Shown here: positions 62,831 to 64,000 of the stretch, piece by piece
How positions within the stretch are numbered: position 1 is the first letter of the stretch
How the letters are laid out: every line of letters starts with the position of its first letter
Source: Anisus vortex
Lineage: Eukaryota > Mollusca > Gastropoda > Planorbidae
Length of the DNA: 64,000 nucleotides
Assembly (NCBI GenBank): GCA_949126835.1
Contig: OX421492.1
Location: 46,211,498 to 46,275,497 of the forward strand
Reading direction: 5' to 3'
Program-made: the position numbers and the translations under genes
Notes under the pieces: model-generated
What the model saw: only the letters and a program-made list of their open reading frames with translations
Database searches by the model: none
What the model was told of the DNA's origin: nothing

Positions 62831-64000
62831 GTGACTAGCTCCGATTTTGTCTGCTATAGCCCCGCACTTAGTAACGTTATTAAATTGAAGATAAAATTGG
62901 TGACTAGCTCCGATTTCGTCTGCTATAGCCCCGCACTTAGTAACCTTTTTAAAATTGAAGATAAAATTGGTGACCAGCTCCGATTTCGTCTGCTATAGCC
63001 CCGCACTTAGTAACCTTTTAAAAATTGAAGATAAAATTGGTGACTAGCTCCGATTTTGTCTGCTATAGCCCCGCATTTAGTAACCTTTTTAAAATTGAAG
63101 ATAAAATTGGTGACTAGCTCCGATTTCGTCTGCTATAGCCCCGCACTTAGTAACCTTTTTAAAATTGAAGATAAAATTGTTGACTAGCTCCGATTTCGTC
63201 TGCTATAGCCCCGCACTTAGTAACGTTATTAAATTGAAGATAAAATTGGTGACTAGCTCCGATTTTGTCTGCTATAGCCCCGCACTTAGTAGCCTTTTTA
63301 AAATTGAAGATAAAATTGGTGACCAGCTCCGATTTCGTCTGCTATAGCCCCGCACTTAGTAACCTTTTTAAAATTGAAGATAAAATTGGTGACTAGCTCC
63401 GATTTCGTCTGCTATAGCCCCGCACTTAGTAACCTTTTTAAAATTGAAGATAAAATTGGTGACTAGCTCCGATTTCGTCTGTTATAGTCCCGCGTTTAGT
63501 AACCTTTATAAAATTGAAGATAAAATTGGTGACTAGCTCCGATTTCGTCTGCTATAGCCCCGCATATAGTAACCTTTTTAAAATTGAAGATAAAATTGGT
63601 GACTAGCTCTGAACTCGTCTGCTATGGCCCCGCACTTAGTAACCTTTTTAAAATAGAAGATAAAATTGGTGACTAGCTCCGATTTTGTATGCTATAGCCC
63701 CGCACTTAGTAACCATTTTAAAATTGAAGATAAAATTGGTGACTAGCTCTGATTTCGTCGGCTATAGCCCCGCACTTAGTAACCTTTTTAAAATTGAAGA
63801 TAAAATTGGTGACTAGCTCCGATTTTGTCTGCTATAGCCCCGCACTTAGTAACCTTTTTAAAAATGAAGATAAAATTGGTGACTAGCTTCGATTTCGTCT
63901 GCTATAGCCCCGCACTTAGTAACCTTTTTAAAATTGAAGATAAAAATGGTGACTAGCTCCGATTTCGTCTGCTATAGCCCCGCACTTAGTAACCTTTTTA
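60900..64000 (+). repeat. Higher-order repeat: 28-mer, offset 1959 bp, running off the window
   Basis: Markers at about 61206 and 63165, and the TGTTATAGTCCCGCG monomer at 61521 and 63480, recur at 1959 bp. Sequence from 63165 to the end follows 61206-62041 with only a few differences. The unit may continue in tandem beyond base 64000. Confidence 0.88.

Larger units (their letters stand above)
11046..64000 (+). repeat. 70-bp satellite array, about 756 monomers
   Basis: The consensus monomer, in the phase used here, starts ATAGCCCCGCACTTAGTAAC. It continues through a T5A4 tract, GAAGATAAAATTGGTGAC and TAGCTCCGATTTCGTCTGCT, 27 G+C of 70. The period is 70 bp with rare 67-72-bp variants. Common variant monomers carry ATAAATCCGC for ATAGCCCCGC, TAGTAGCC, CTTATTAAAA, CTCTGAATTC (an EcoRI site), AAAATAGAAG, ACCATTTT, GATACAAAT or GCGTCGC. 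No gene, transposon or unrelated spacer interrupts the 53 kb. The first monomer matches the consensus, and the array runs off the window. Large homogeneous arrays of this type are usually centromeric, pericentromeric or heterochromatic; which applies here cannot be told. Confidence 0.98.

Noticed and set aside
55820..63347. Eight near-identical 60-codon plus-strand frames that look like a multigene family
   Set aside because: They are satellite translations kept in phase by 69-bp monomers. They have no domain or signal and are bounded by the array's ordinary stop codons.
11046..64000. A CRISPR-like array
   Set aside because: The period is uniform with no unique spacers; differences are point variants of one monomer and the context is eukaryotic.
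11046..64000. A CENP-B box in the satellite monomer
   Set aside because: TTTCG and CCCCG pieces occur, but neither strand has the required spacing and essential bases, so the match is only partial.

Overview
The window is eukaryotic, non-genic DNA, most likely from an invertebrate animal. I found no intact protein-coding gene, rRNA or functional tRNA gene. The left 11 kb is AT-rich and built from broken mobile elements. The remaining 53 kb is one uninterrupted satellite array. The tRNA-derived SINE at 9302-9579 resembles, from memory, a family common in gastropod and other molluscan genomes, so a mollusc is my best but tentative guess for the host.

Layout. Bases 1-5139 form a large imperfect inverted repeat: two head-to-head copies of one repeat family around a 44-bp centre, with 51-bp near-perfect palindromic ends and a 36-bp minisatellite near the outer ends. 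The arms carry different later insertions: two 5'-truncated non-LTR retrotransposon tails on the left, and an LTR-retrotransposon end with a tRNA-Pro primer-binding site on the right. Bases 5140-6190 hold a short end fragment of the same family and otherwise nothing recognisable. Bases 6191-9040 hold a nest of DNA transposons: two short elements with GGGGACGTCC ends, a non-autonomous hAT-like element with near-perfect 8-bp target duplications, and a second hAT element with perfect 8-bp duplications and a broken BED zinc finger. A SINE with perfect 11-bp target duplications follows. Bases 10014-11030 are a third copy of the inverted-arm family.

From about 11046 to the window end runs a 70-bp satellite of roughly 756 monomers, not interrupted by any mobile element. 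It begins abruptly with a consensus monomer, at the place where the third arm-family copy should carry its 36-bp minisatellite. Superimposed on the 70-bp period are many local higher-order repeats of different lengths (4, 6, 26, 27, 28, 30, 32, 43, 48 and 59 monomers), and variant monomers are spatially partitioned along the array. The right edge lies beyond the window.

The pieces do not form a pathway. The most interesting possibility is a satellite seeded from the tandem-repeat position of a mobile repeat family and then expanded by successive segmental tandem duplications. All coordinates of repeat boundaries were judged by eye.
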